This document shows positions 17,843 through 26,569 of a stretch of 50,369 nucleotides of DNA, in pieces. The position numbers and the translations under genes are program-made. Below the pieces are notes generated by a model. That model saw only the letters and a list, made by a program, of their open reading frames with translations, was not told where the DNA came from and ran no database searches. Origin of the DNA: Shimia litoralis (lineage in GTDB: Bacteria > Pseudomonadota > Alphaproteobacteria > Rhodobacterales > Rhodobacteraceae); NCBI RefSeq assembly GCF_005518135.1, contig NZ_SULI01000022.1:1-50369 (forward strand), in the 5' to 3' direction. Positions within the stretch are counted from its first letter, which is position 1; every line of letters begins with the position of its first letter.

Positions 17843-18843
17843 GAACAGCATTCATCACTGGAACAGGCGGGTTCATCGGCTTTCATCTGGCGGAATTGTT
17901 GCTGCAGGAAGGCTGGGCCGTCGCCAGCCTTGATGGCATGACCGATTACTATGACGTTCGGCTCAAGGAGCGACGGCTGGAAATGCTGCGCCAGCACCCG
18001 CGCTTTTCGTTCACGCAGGCGATGCTCGAGGACAACGACGCCGTGCAGTGCGCTATCGCGCAGGCCCAGCCCGACGTGATCGTGCATCTGGCGGCACAGG
18101 CCGGTGTTCGCTACAGCCTTGAAAATCCGCGCGCCTATGTCGATGCCAACATTGTCGGCACCTTCAACGTGATGGAGGCCGCGCGTGCGGTGCCGGTCAA
18201 GCACCTCTTGATGGCCTCGACCAGTTCAGCCTATGGCGCCAACACCGAGATGCCCTTCTCCGAAACGCAGAAGGCCGATACACAGCTCACGATCTATGCT
18301 GCGACCAAGAAGGCCAACGAGTCTATGGGCCATTCCTATGCGCATATCTACGACCTGCCGACCACGATGTTCCGTTTCTTCACGGTCTATGGCCCCTGGG
18401 GCCGCCCTGACATGGCGCTATTTAAGTTCACCAAGGGCATCCTAGAAGAAACGCCGATCGACATCTACAACAACGGCGACATGTGGCGCGACTTCACCTA
18501 CGTGACAGACCTCGTGCGGGCGATTCGCCTGTTGATCGATGCCGTGCCGGGGGGGATCGAAACGGCGGTCGAGGGTGACAGCCTGTCACCGGCTGCGCCC
18601 TTCCGTGTGGTGAATATCGGCAATTCCGACAAGGTGCGATTGCTCGATTTCATCGAGGCGATCGAAGAGGAGATCGGCCAGAAAGCGATCCGCAACTATA
18701 TGCCGATGCAAACCGGCGACGTGCCCGCAACCTGGGCCGACGCCTCGGTGCTGCAACAACTCACCGGCTATCGCCCGCAAACCCCGTTCCGCGAAGGCGT
18801 CGCCCGTTTCGTGCGCTGGTATCGGGATTACTACGGTGTCTGA
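17839..18843 (+). CDS. UDP-glucuronate 4-epimerase (LpsL-type), second copy
   Basis: 334-residue extended SDR enzyme, collinear with the epimerase at 5269. [20 protein letters not shown] (NAD), [30 protein letters not shown], YxxxK in YAATKKANE, and [16 protein letters not shown] at the end. Directly downstream of ugd, so the pair converts UDP-glucose to UDP-galacturonate. TTG start overlapping the ugd stop; its own stop overlaps the GTG of the acyltransferase. The two epimerases mark the shared beginning of both loci; the left locus lacks ugd. Confidence 0.93.
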   Translation: MRTAFITGTGGFIGFHLAELLLQEGWAVASLDGMTDYYDVRLKERRLEMLRQHPRFSFTQAMLEDNDAVQCAIAQAQPDVIVHLAAQAGVRYSLENPRAYVDANIVGTFNVMEAARAVPVKHLLMASTSSAYGANTEMPFSETQKADTQLTIYAATKKANESMGHSYAHIYDLPTTMFRFFTVYGPWGRPDMALFKFTKGILEETPIDIYNNGDMWRDFTYVTDLVRAIRLLIDAVPGGIETAVEGDSLSPAAPFRVVNIGNSDKVRLLDFIEAIEEEIGQKAIRNYMPMQTGDVPATWADASVLQQLTGYRPQTPFREGVARFVRWYRDYYGV

Positions 18844-20734
18844 TCGGGCGCATGCCTATCGACCCGAGATCGACGGGCTGCGCGCCTTCGCGGTGCTGCC
18901 CGTGATCTTGTTCCACGCGGGCGTTCCGGGCTTTTCCGGGGGCTTCGTCGGCGTGGACGTGTTTTTTGTGATTTCCGGTTACCTCATCACGACTCTTCTG
19001 GTGACCGAGCTTGAAGTGACCGGGCGTGTCTCGATCCTCGGTTTTTACGAAAGACGGGCGCGCCGCCTTGTTCCAGCATTGTTCTTCATGCTGGCGATCG
19101 TATCCGTGCTGGCAGGTTTCATCCTCTGGCCTGCGTCGTTGATCGAGTTTGGCGTCAATGCCGCAGCGTCTGCGGTGTTTTTGTCGAACGTCTCGCTTTG
19201 GTTGCAAGGCGGCTATTTCGGCGGTCCGGGGGAAACAAACGCGTTGCTTCATACCTGGAGCCTCGCGGTAGAAGAGCAGTATTATATCCTCGTGCCTCCG
19301 GCTCTGTGGGCCGCATGGTGGCTGGGTCGTCACCGGGCGATTTTGGCCCTGATCTTGATCTCTATTGCGGCAAGCCTGTTCATTGCCGAGATGGGCACGA
19401 AATATGCGGCAACTGCTAATTACTACCTGCTGCCCTCTCGGGCATGGGAGTTGATGATCGGCGCATTGGCGTCGGTGGTCTGGGCAAAAGGCAAAAGGGT
19501 GTCTGCGCCCCTTCAAGACCCGATTGGATGGCTGGGCCTTCTTATGATCGCAGGCAGCGTCGTGTTTATCACCGAAGACACGCCTTTTCCCGGCGTCTGG
19601 GCAATCCCTTCGACGCTGGGAACCGCACTGCTGCTGATCTCCGCCGGGCCGGGCACATGGATCGGACGCTTGTTAACGCTCAAGGTTTTGGTGTTCTTCG
19701 GGCTGATCAGCTACAGTTTGTATCTGTGGCATCAGCCGCTGTTGGCCCTGTATCGCGTTCAAGCCGGTGAGGACGCAAGCGCCGTTGGTCTGGGTGTGAT
19801 GGTTGTCGCATCGGTCGCCATGGGGTGGATCAGTTGGCGATATGTCGAACGCCCGTTCCGAAACCGCTCCTTCATGACTCAGGTCAAAGTCCTGCTTGCG
19901 ACGGTGGCGTGTCTCGGCTTGGTGGGTGCTACCGGCGTGTTCTTTGTGGCCAGCCGGGGATTGGTTAACCGATACCCAGAGCATATAGGGTCCATGCTGG
20001 CGGTTTCGGCGGCAGAGCGCGGGAAGTATGTCCGCACCCGCCACAGTGCCGAAGTTCGCGATCAGGAATTTTCCGGGAACCAGCCGCGTATCTTGCTGAT
20101 CGGCGACAGCTTTTCGCAGGATTTCTACAATGTGATCCGCGAAAGCGATGCGTTCGCAGACTATCAGATCTCGGCGGATAACATCGCTGCCCGCTGTCAG
20201 TTCCACCTCGATGGGGCCGTGCCCGAGGGTGGAATTGCTCCCGGCGACAGCCTCCGGTGCGCGACGCGTGACAACCGGGTGAACGATTTCACGCTCTCTC
20301 GGGCGCAAGAGGCTGATATCGTGATCCTCGCGTTCTTCTGGCGGGATTGGGCTGCGCATCAGTTACCACAAACGCTTGCGGCTCTTAACCTGCGCGACGA
20401 GACTCAGGTAATTGTCATCGGCAGCAAGTATTTCACCACCCCCGGAATGCGCAGCTTCGAAACCATGACGCTGCAAGACCTGCGTGATTATCGGCAGCCG
20501 CTGGATTCTGCCACCGCAGAGGTGAACGCGATCCTGGCCGAGGCCCCGATCGAGGCTGAATTTGTCGATGTCATGGATCTGATCTGCGAGTCACCCGAGG
20601 CTTGCCGCGTCTTCACGCCGAGTGGCGGGATGATTTCGCACGACAACCGGCACCTGACGCAAGATGGCGCGCGATACTTGGGTAGCCTACTGTTTTCAAG
20701 CGGCGGTCCGATGTCCCGCTTTGGTCGTCATTAG
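18836..20734 (+). CDS. Membrane O-acyltransferase with C-terminal SGNH domain (OafA-like)
   Basis: 632-residue protein. N-terminal acyltransferase-3 domain with about 10 membrane segments starts YRPEIDGLRAFAVLPVILFH and has the conserved GVDVFFVISGYLIT and FYERRARRLVPALF. LLHTWSLAVEEQYY holds the probable catalytic region. The periplasmic SGNH part has RILLIGDSFSQDF (block I serine) and HDNRHLTQDGARYLG (block V Asp-His). It is expected to acetylate the polymer or its lipid-linked unit. GTG start overlaps the epimerase stop. A second such gene is at 34423, suggesting two acylation sites. Intact. Confidence 0.92.
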   Translation: MSDRAHAYRPEIDGLRAFAVLPVILFHAGVPGFSGGFVGVDVFFVISGYLITTLLVTELEVTGRVSILGFYERRARRLVPALFFMLAIVSVLAGFILWPASLIEFGVNAAASAVFLSNVSLWLQGGYFGGPGETNALLHTWSLAVEEQYYILVPPALWAAWWLGRHRAILALILISIAASLFIAEMGTKYAATANYYLLPSRAWELMIGALASVVWAKGKRVSAPLQDPIGWLGLLMIAGSVVFITEDTPFPGVWAIPSTLGTALLLISAGPGTWIGRLLTLKVLVFFGLISYSLYLWHQPLLALYRVQAGEDASAVGLGVMVVASVAMGWISWRYVERPFRNRSFMTQVKVLLATVACLGLVGATGVFFVASRGLVNRYPEHIGSMLAVSAAERGKYVRTRHSAEVRDQEFSGNQPRILLIGDSFSQDFYNVIRESDAFADYQISADNIAARCQFHLDGAVPEGGIAPGDSLRCATRDNRVNDFTLSRAQEADIVILAFFWRDWAAHQLPQTLAALNLRDETQVIVIGSKYFTTPGMRSFETMTLQDLRDYRQPLDSATAEVNAILAEAPIEAEFVDVMDLICESPEACRVFTPSGGMISHDNRHLTQDGARYLGSLLFSSGGPMSRFGRH

Positions 20735-20742
20735 GGGGTCGC

Positions 20743-22026
20743 GTGAAGATCAAAGTCACTCCCATGGCAATACAGAATGCCTGCGTGATGGTGGTGTGCG
20801 TCTGGGCTTTGACGCCGCCGCTGGCGTATAGTGGCGTCGCGCGCCTGGCATCGTTGAGTGCCGTGGGGGGGTGGCTATTGATCGAAGCATATAGGCCGCG
20901 TGGGATCGTGCGTGCGCCTACCTTGCCCGTGTTTTTGGTGTTCGTTTATTTGGTCTACACAATTCTGTTGGAGGTTCTGACCCGAGGCGTCAGTGGAATT
21001 ATCAGCAGTAGTCAGCTCTATATCATGCTGTTCTTCCTGTTGGCGCAGCAGGCACGCCGCAACGAGATGGCTAGCCTCTATACGGTTTTCTGGCTTGTGA
21101 TCTGCCTGAACGTCATCTGGATGAGCTCGACACTTGCTTACCTCTCGATGGTCGACGCGCGGGCGATGCGCGTTCTTGTTCGCTCGGGTGCAGAAGCGGA
21201 AGCACTTAGTGCTCTGGGGGTAGGGGGCTATGCAATGGCGTATGGCGCCGTGCTTTTGCTGCCGGCACTGACAATCTTGTCGTTGAGGCCGCGCCTGATT
21301 GATCGGCTTCAGCCGCCGCGTTTCATGAAAACAATTCCCCTGCTTCCCCGACTGACAATCTGGTATCTGACGGCGGTTTCCATCACTTTGATCGTTCGCT
21401 CGCAATTCTCGACAGCCGTTCTGGTTCTGGCCGTTGTCTTGTCGCTGACGCTCATTCTGTGGCGCCTTAGCAATCTGCGACTGCTTGCGGCGGTGTTCGC
21501 AATATTCTTTCTGGTCCTCTTCGGCGAGGCGCTTATTATCGAGGTTCTGCTAGTGTTGCGCAACTATGCCGAGGAAACCAACTACACGCTCAAGATCAAC
21601 GATATGCTGGCCGCATTGCAAACCGACGATGTGTCTGGGACGGCGCAAGATCGGATCGAACGCTATGTGCGTAGTGCCAAGCTGTTCCTCGCTTCTCCGC
21701 TTTGGGGTGTGTTGGACTATACCGACGTGGGCAAACACTCGACGATTCTGGACGCTTTTGCCCGCTGGGGCGTGGTGATTGGGGCCATTTTGGTTTATCT
21801 CGTCTCCTTCGTTCAGATCCGCGCGCTGCGGAGCCTGCATGCCGTGTCCGGAGGGGCGGGTGTCGCCCTTGGGACTTTGGCCGCCGTCTTGCTGGTCTTC
21901 GGATTGAACAAGCACTTCATGGCGGCAGGGATCACGATTTTCATCATCTACCCCTTGGTCTACTCGGCGATGAATTCGCGACCGAGCCCCAAAGTACAGA
22001 TCCGAAGCGAGGCAGCCCATGCGTAA
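20743..22026 (+). CDS. wzy: O-antigen/EPS polymerase (Wzy-like)
   Basis: 427-residue integral membrane protein with about 10-12 hydrophobic segments and a large loop around residues 275-335 (NYAEETNYTLKINDMLAAL). GKHSTILDAFARWGVVIGAI is the region often seen in Wzy/ligase proteins (HS-x-x-LD-x-x-x-x-x-G). Sequence is poorly conserved, as usual for Wzy, so assignment rests on topology, this motif and the presence of wzx and glycosyltransferases in the same operon. GTG start nine bases after the acyltransferase; end overlaps the next glycosyltransferase by eight bases. WaaL-type ligase is the alternative. Confidence 0.75.
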   Translation: MKIKVTPMAIQNACVMVVCVWALTPPLAYSGVARLASLSAVGGWLLIEAYRPRGIVRAPTLPVFLVFVYLVYTILLEVLTRGVSGIISSSQLYIMLFFLLAQQARRNEMASLYTVFWLVICLNVIWMSSTLAYLSMVDARAMRVLVRSGAEAEALSALGVGGYAMAYGAVLLLPALTILSLRPRLIDRLQPPRFMKTIPLLPRLTIWYLTAVSITLIVRSQFSTAVLVLAVVLSLTLILWRLSNLRLLAAVFAIFFLVLFGEALIIEVLLVLRNYAEETNYTLKINDMLAALQTDDVSGTAQDRIERYVRSAKLFLASPLWGVLDYTDVGKHSTILDAFARWGVVIGAILVYLVSFVQIRALRSLHAVSGGAGVALGTLAAVLLVFGLNKHFMAAGITIFIIYPLVYSAMNSRPSPKVQIRSEAAHA

Positions 22027-23206
22027 CATCGTAATCCTTGCGGGTGGCTATGGGCTGGATACGCGCAATGCCTCGGCTGTCCGGGCTTTGGGTTTGGCGC
22101 AAATGATCCAGAGCCTTGGCTATCAGGTGATCGTCATGGGCAAGTTCAAGTCCCCGCCCGCTGCAGCGCGCAGCCCGGACGGGTTGGAAATCGATGGCGT
22201 GATGTGCCGCGATATTCAGCGGCCGATCGTCGATCGTTCATGCGTCAGCTATGTCGTTAGCGCTGACCCACTTGTGCAGGTTGTCGATGAACAAGGCGCT
22301 GACCGTGTGCTTGCGGTCCTGTGCTACAATTACCCGGCGCGCGGTGCGTGGTCGATGATCCGTCAGGCGCGGCGGCGGGGCATTGCGCCGATCCTTGATT
22401 GCACCGAATGGTATGGTTGGGAAGGTCGCAAGATCCTGCGGAACCTGTGGCGGTTGGCCGGCGTTACGATACGTATGCGGGTCCTGACGCGGTTGGCGGG
22501 CAATGTCAGTTGCGCGTCGCGGTGGTTTCAGGCGCATGTCGCGAGGCAGCACACGGTTCTGTGGCCCTTCGTTCTGGACACAACGCGTCCCGAATGGCAG
22601 CGCAGCCCGGCTCCCGACCCTGCGCGGCGGGCGCATCTTGTGTATTCCGGCTCTCCGGGCATGGGGATGCACAAGGATCGGCTGCCAGTCATGATCGCCT
22701 CGTTGGCAAGGCTGGCCGCCGAAGGGCACGATTTCCGCATTTCAGTCGCGGGCATCACCGAGGCGCAGTATCTGCAAACGATGCCCGGACACCGTGACCA
22801 ACTGGACCGGCTTGGCGGCCGACTGCAGTTCCTGGGTCGGATTCCGCATGCCGATTCCCTGACCTTGCTGCGCTCGGCTGATTTTTCGGTCTTCTTTCGT
22901 CAGCCTAATCGGGTATCGAACACCGGTTTCGCCACGAAATATGTCGAAGCGGCGACGCTGGGTGTCCCGGTGATTTCGAACCCCACCAGCGATATCCCGC
23001 TGTATTTGCGCGATGGCGAAAACGGGATCATGGCGCGCAGCATCGTCGATGCGGATGTCGATGACGCCTTGCGCCGGGCCATCTGCCTGACGCCGGAGGA
23101 GCGCGCCGCGATGGTCGCCGCCTGCCGCGCCGAGAACCCCTTTGACATGCGCGCATTGCAGCGCGAGGCCCGCGAATTTCTTGAAAACCTGCGAGGCCTC
23201 AGATGA
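22019..23206 (+). CDS. Glycosyltransferase (GT4-like, GT-B fold)
   Basis: 395-residue cytoplasmic or peripheral glycosyltransferase. N-terminal ILAGGYGLDTRNASAVRALG, central LDCTEWYGWEG, and C-terminal HLVYSGSPGMGMHKDRLP with FFRQPNRVSNTGFATKYVEA and GVPVISNPTSDIPLYLRDG, the nucleotide-sugar binding half. It resembles the gene at 28064 in several motifs (SGSPG, the NRVS...GF-TK-VE segment, EWY), so they are paralogues, perhaps adding related sugars. Donor and acceptor cannot be told. Start overlaps wzy by eight bases; stop overlaps the next start by four. Confidence 0.85.
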   Translation: MRNIVILAGGYGLDTRNASAVRALGLAQMIQSLGYQVIVMGKFKSPPAAARSPDGLEIDGVMCRDIQRPIVDRSCVSYVVSADPLVQVVDEQGADRVLAVLCYNYPARGAWSMIRQARRRGIAPILDCTEWYGWEGRKILRNLWRLAGVTIRMRVLTRLAGNVSCASRWFQAHVARQHTVLWPFVLDTTRPEWQRSPAPDPARRAHLVYSGSPGMGMHKDRLPVMIASLARLAAEGHDFRISVAGITEAQYLQTMPGHRDQLDRLGGRLQFLGRIPHADSLTLLRSADFSVFFRQPNRVSNTGFATKYVEAATLGVPVISNPTSDIPLYLRDGENGIMARSIVDADVDDALRRAICLTPEERAAMVAACRAENPFDMRALQREAREFLENLRGLR

Positions 23207-24483
23207 CCGACCGCCCCATCCGCATTCTCTGGACCTCGAATATCGATCTGCCGGCCGCGGCACCGCAACTCGGGCTTGCGCCCGCCCCGTTCGGCGGTTG
23301 GCTGACCTTGATGACCAGCCGACTGGGCCGTCTGCCCGGCTTCGAGATCGCGGTCGCCATGCGGTCCGAATCCCGTCAGTTCCAGAAAGTTCAGGTCGAG
23401 GGCATCACTTATTTCGCGCTTCCGCAGCAAAAGGACCGCTTTGACGTTGCCCAGGCCGATGTCGACCGGGTTCTGACCGAATTCGCCCCCGATATCCTGC
23501 ATGTTGAAGGCGCCGAGATGCGCCACGCACGGCGCTTTCTGAACACCTGGGCGGGGCCGCGGCTGTTGTCGATGCAGGGGGTGTTGAACGGTTATGCTAG
23601 TTACGAGCTGGGGTTCCTGCCGATCTTCTCGATGCTCAACCCCTTGCGGCCGCGGCTGATGCTGACGGCGATGGCCCTGCTGTTCCAGCGGCAGCGCCAA
23701 TTCGCCCCGCGCTTACCATCCGAGCGTGAGGCGATGCGCTTGGCAAATCACATCATGGGGCGAACGCTCTGGGATCGCGCACAGGCCAAGGCCCTGTCGC
23801 CGCAAGCTCGCTATCACCATTGTTCACGGATCCTGCGCGACGAGTTCTACACATCGTCCTGGGCCGGGACCGCGTGCGAGCCGTTTTCGATCTTCGTCGG
23901 CAACGGCGCATCGCCGCGCAAAGGTGCCCATGTCGCCGTCAAGGCACTGGCCCAGCTCTTGTCCGACTTTCCCCAGGCGACCCTATACATGGCCGGGCAA
24001 GACCCGCGCAAACTGCCGTGGCAGTCCCCAAAGCGCCATGTCGGCTATCCGGTCTATTTGCTGGACCTGATCCGCAAGCTGGGGGTTGAAGAGAACGTTC
24101 GGTTCACCGGTGTCCTGAACGCCCGGCAGATGGTCGACCGGATGGCGCGTTCGCATGTCTGCTTGATGGCCTCGATCATCGAGAACAGCCCCAACACGCT
24201 GGGTGAGGCGATGATACTCGGCGTGCCGACCGTTTCGGCCTATGCCGGCGGCGCGCCGTCGATGGCCGGCGACGAGGTCGAGGCGCTGTTCTACCGCCCC
24301 GACGATCCTGCAATGCTGGCCCTCCAGATCCGCCGCATCTTCGAAGATCCGGAGCTGGCGGGCCACCTGTCAACGGCGGCGCGTGCGCGGGCCTTGCAAA
24401 CCCACGATCCCGATAACAATCTGGCCGATCTGATCGCCGCCTACAAGGTGATCATGGCAGAACAATTGGAGGGGCAATCATGA
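23203..24483 (+). CDS. Glycosyltransferase (GT4-like)
   Basis: 426 residues starting MTDRPIRILWTSNIDLPAAA. C-terminal GT-B half has IFVGNGASPRKGAHVAVKAL, VRFTGVLNARQMVDRMARSH and the donor-binding segment IENSPNTLGEAMILGVPTVS followed by YAGGAPSMAGDEVEALFY. The EX7E-type motif is present as E-N-S-P-N-T-L-G-E. No signal peptide. In the same tightly packed operon, overlapping both neighbours by four bases. Sugar specificity is not predictable from what I can see. Confidence 0.87.
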   Translation: MTDRPIRILWTSNIDLPAAAPQLGLAPAPFGGWLTLMTSRLGRLPGFEIAVAMRSESRQFQKVQVEGITYFALPQQKDRFDVAQADVDRVLTEFAPDILHVEGAEMRHARRFLNTWAGPRLLSMQGVLNGYASYELGFLPIFSMLNPLRPRLMLTAMALLFQRQRQFAPRLPSEREAMRLANHIMGRTLWDRAQAKALSPQARYHHCSRILRDEFYTSSWAGTACEPFSIFVGNGASPRKGAHVAVKALAQLLSDFPQATLYMAGQDPRKLPWQSPKRHVGYPVYLLDLIRKLGVEENVRFTGVLNARQMVDRMARSHVCLMASIIENSPNTLGEAMILGVPTVSAYAGGAPSMAGDEVEALFYRPDDPAMLALQIRRIFEDPELAGHLSTAARARALQTHDPDNNLADLIAAYKVIMAEQLEGQS

Positions 24484-25400
24484 TCCAACACGCTCCGATC
24501 ATCGTGTTCGCCTATAACCGGCCGGAACACCTGTCGCAGACGCTGAACCATCTCGCCCGGGCGCAGGGGGCCATGGAAAGCGACCTCGTGATTTTCTGCG
24601 ACGGCCCAAAACCGAATGCCGACCGCGCCAAGATCGATGCCGTGCACGCGGTGGCCATTGATACGGTTTGGACTGATCGCTTCCGGTCGGTTCGCATCGA
24701 GCTTTCCGAAGCCAACAAGGGTTTGGCACGGTCCATCATCGGCGGTGTCAGCGCGGTGATCGAGGGCGCCGGGCGCGCCATCATCGTCGAGGATGATGTC
24801 GTAGTGTCCCCCGATTTCCTAGCGTTCATGAATGATTGTCTGGATTTCTACGCCTCGGATGCGTTTGTGGGGTCGGTCACGGGCTTTTCGCCTCTTGGGG
24901 CCGCGCCAGTGGACTACCCGCATGACGTGATGGCAATCCCGCGCAATTGCAGCCAATGTTGGGCAACCTGGGCCGATCGCTGGCGCGACGTTGACTGGGA
25001 CGCTCGTGATGCGGCGCGGATTTGGCACGATCCGGCTCTGCGTCGTCGGTTCAATGCAGCGGGCAATGACCGCGCCGACCGTTTGCGCCGCCAACTGGCG
25101 GGCAAGATCGACTCATGGTCGATCCGGTTCGGGCTGTGGCAGACCCTTACAGGGCGGCACACGATCTATCCGATTCGCAACCGGGTGCGGAACATCGGCT
25201 ACGATGGCAGTGGGGTTCATACGCGTGGGGGCCAAGACGTGAACGCACGTGCCCTGAACGCGCCCCGACCATACCGGCTGGAACCCGTGACAGAGGATCC
25301 CGCGCTGATCCGTGCTGTCGCCCGGGCCTATGGTGGTCCGTGGCACAAGCGCATCCTGCGCGATGTTCGTGGTTGGTTGCGTTCACGAGGGCAAGCATGA
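24480..25400 (+). CDS. Glycosyltransferase, GT-A fold (GNT-I/GT2-like)
   Basis: 306-residue protein beginning MIQHAPIIVFAYNRPEHLSQ, a typical GT-A opening with the donor-binding strand. IEGAGRAIIVEDDVVVSPDF carries the metal-binding acidic motif (EDDVV). CSQCWATWADRWRDVDWD is a family-typical tryptophan-rich stretch, followed by a basic C-terminus. Similar proteins are annotated as glycosyltransferase or sugar transferase in EPS loci. ATG overlaps the upstream stop; its TGA overlaps the start of the next glycosyltransferase at 25397. Donor unknown. Confidence 0.82.
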   Translation: MIQHAPIIVFAYNRPEHLSQTLNHLARAQGAMESDLVIFCDGPKPNADRAKIDAVHAVAIDTVWTDRFRSVRIELSEANKGLARSIIGGVSAVIEGAGRAIIVEDDVVVSPDFLAFMNDCLDFYASDAFVGSVTGFSPLGAAPVDYPHDVMAIPRNCSQCWATWADRWRDVDWDARDAARIWHDPALRRRFNAAGNDRADRLRRQLAGKIDSWSIRFGLWQTLTGRHTIYPIRNRVRNIGYDGSGVHTRGGQDVNARALNAPRPYRLEPVTEDPALIRAVARAYGGPWHKRILRDVRGWLRSRGQA

Positions 25401-26569
25401 AGCGCGTCTTGTTTCATTACCCCGTCCTGAACGTCGGCGGGGCCGAGAAATCCAGCTTGCGCATGATCAAGGCGTTGTGTGACCGGGGCTGGGATGTGAC
25501 GTTGATCCTTACAACGGGGGGCGGTACGCTTGAGTCCGAGGTCGATCTGCGCGTCAAGCTGGTGCGCCTGCGGCCGCGCGCCTATGGCCACCGATTTACC
25601 AAAGCCCGCGGGGCAATCGCCAAAATGCGCGCCCTGCCAGACCTTTTCTCGTATGGCGCGATGCGCCTGATTGGCGGGCTGCGAATGTTGCCGTTTTTGT
25701 TTCGTCGGTATGATGCGGCTGCCGTGCTTTTGATGGGCACACCGAGCGGTTTCGTTCGCAAGGTCGTTCGCGCCCGCACCCGCGCGATATGGATCAGAAG
25801 CGACCTGTTGGGAGCCGATCCGACGGGGCGCGTGACCAAGGCACTCAGGTCAGCGGCGGACGGAATCGACTATTTCATCTGCGTCTCGGACGTCTCGCGT
25901 CGATCGCTCGAGCAGCAGGTCCCCGAGGCCGGGGGAAAGGATGTTGTGGTCCACAATATTCTTGACTCTGCAAAGATGCGCAGCCAGGCAGATCTTGAGC
26001 CCGCGCCTTTCGGCCAAGGCCCCGACGGAGAGGTCACAATCCTGAGCGTCTGCCGCCTGAACGACCGGGCCAAAGGGCTTTTCCGCATGGCGCGCGCCTG
26101 TTCCGCCTTGAAACGCAACGGGCATCGGTTTCACTGGTATATCGCTGGTGAAGGCGCGGATCGCGCTGCGCTGAAAGCCGAGATTGACGCGCTGGGGATC
26201 GGTGATTGTATGACGCTGCTAGGCAGCCTGAAGAACCCCTTTCCGGCGTATCGCGCGGCCGACATCGTCGCCATGTTGTCGAATTACGAAGGGCTGTGCG
26301 GCGTGGTCAACGAGGCGCGGGTGCTTGAAAAACCGGTCATCGCAACCCGCGTGTCCGGCATCGACGAGCAGTTGACACATGGCGTCAACGGACTGGTTGT
26401 CGACCAAGATGAAGAGGCCATCGTCGCAAGTTTGTCCCAGTTGATCACGGACAAAGCCCTGCGCGAGAAACTTGCCAAGGGCGGCTATCCCGCCGCGTTG
26501 CTGGACGACAGCGCCAAGCTGGATCGGTTGGAAACCTTGTTCCTCGGCAATGGGTCGCAGCATGAGTAA
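25397..26569 (+). CDS. Glycosyltransferase (GT4)
   Basis: 390-residue GT-B enzyme. ATG 25397 chosen because MKRVLFHYPVLNVGGAEKSS is a canonical GT4 beginning and overlaps the previous stop; the open frame extends further upstream only inside the preceding gene. Central YFICVSDVSRRSL and C-terminal EVTILSVCRLNDRAKGLFRM, WYIAGEGADRAALKAEI, MLSNYEGLCGVVNEARVLEK (EX7E region) and VIATRVSGIDEQLTHGVNGL. It transfers a sugar to the growing lipid-linked unit; specificity not predictable. The stop overlaps the wzx start. Confidence 0.9.
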   Translation: MKRVLFHYPVLNVGGAEKSSLRMIKALCDRGWDVTLILTTGGGTLESEVDLRVKLVRLRPRAYGHRFTKARGAIAKMRALPDLFSYGAMRLIGGLRMLPFLFRRYDAAAVLLMGTPSGFVRKVVRARTRAIWIRSDLLGADPTGRVTKALRSAADGIDYFICVSDVSRRSLEQQVPEAGGKDVVVHNILDSAKMRSQADLEPAPFGQGPDGEVTILSVCRLNDRAKGLFRMARACSALKRNGHRFHWYIAGEGADRAALKAEIDALGIGDCMTLLGSLKNPFPAYRAADIVAMLSNYEGLCGVVNEARVLEKPVIATRVSGIDEQLTHGVNGLVVDQDEEAIVASLSQLITDKALREKLAKGGYPAALLDDSAKLDRLETLFLGNGSQHE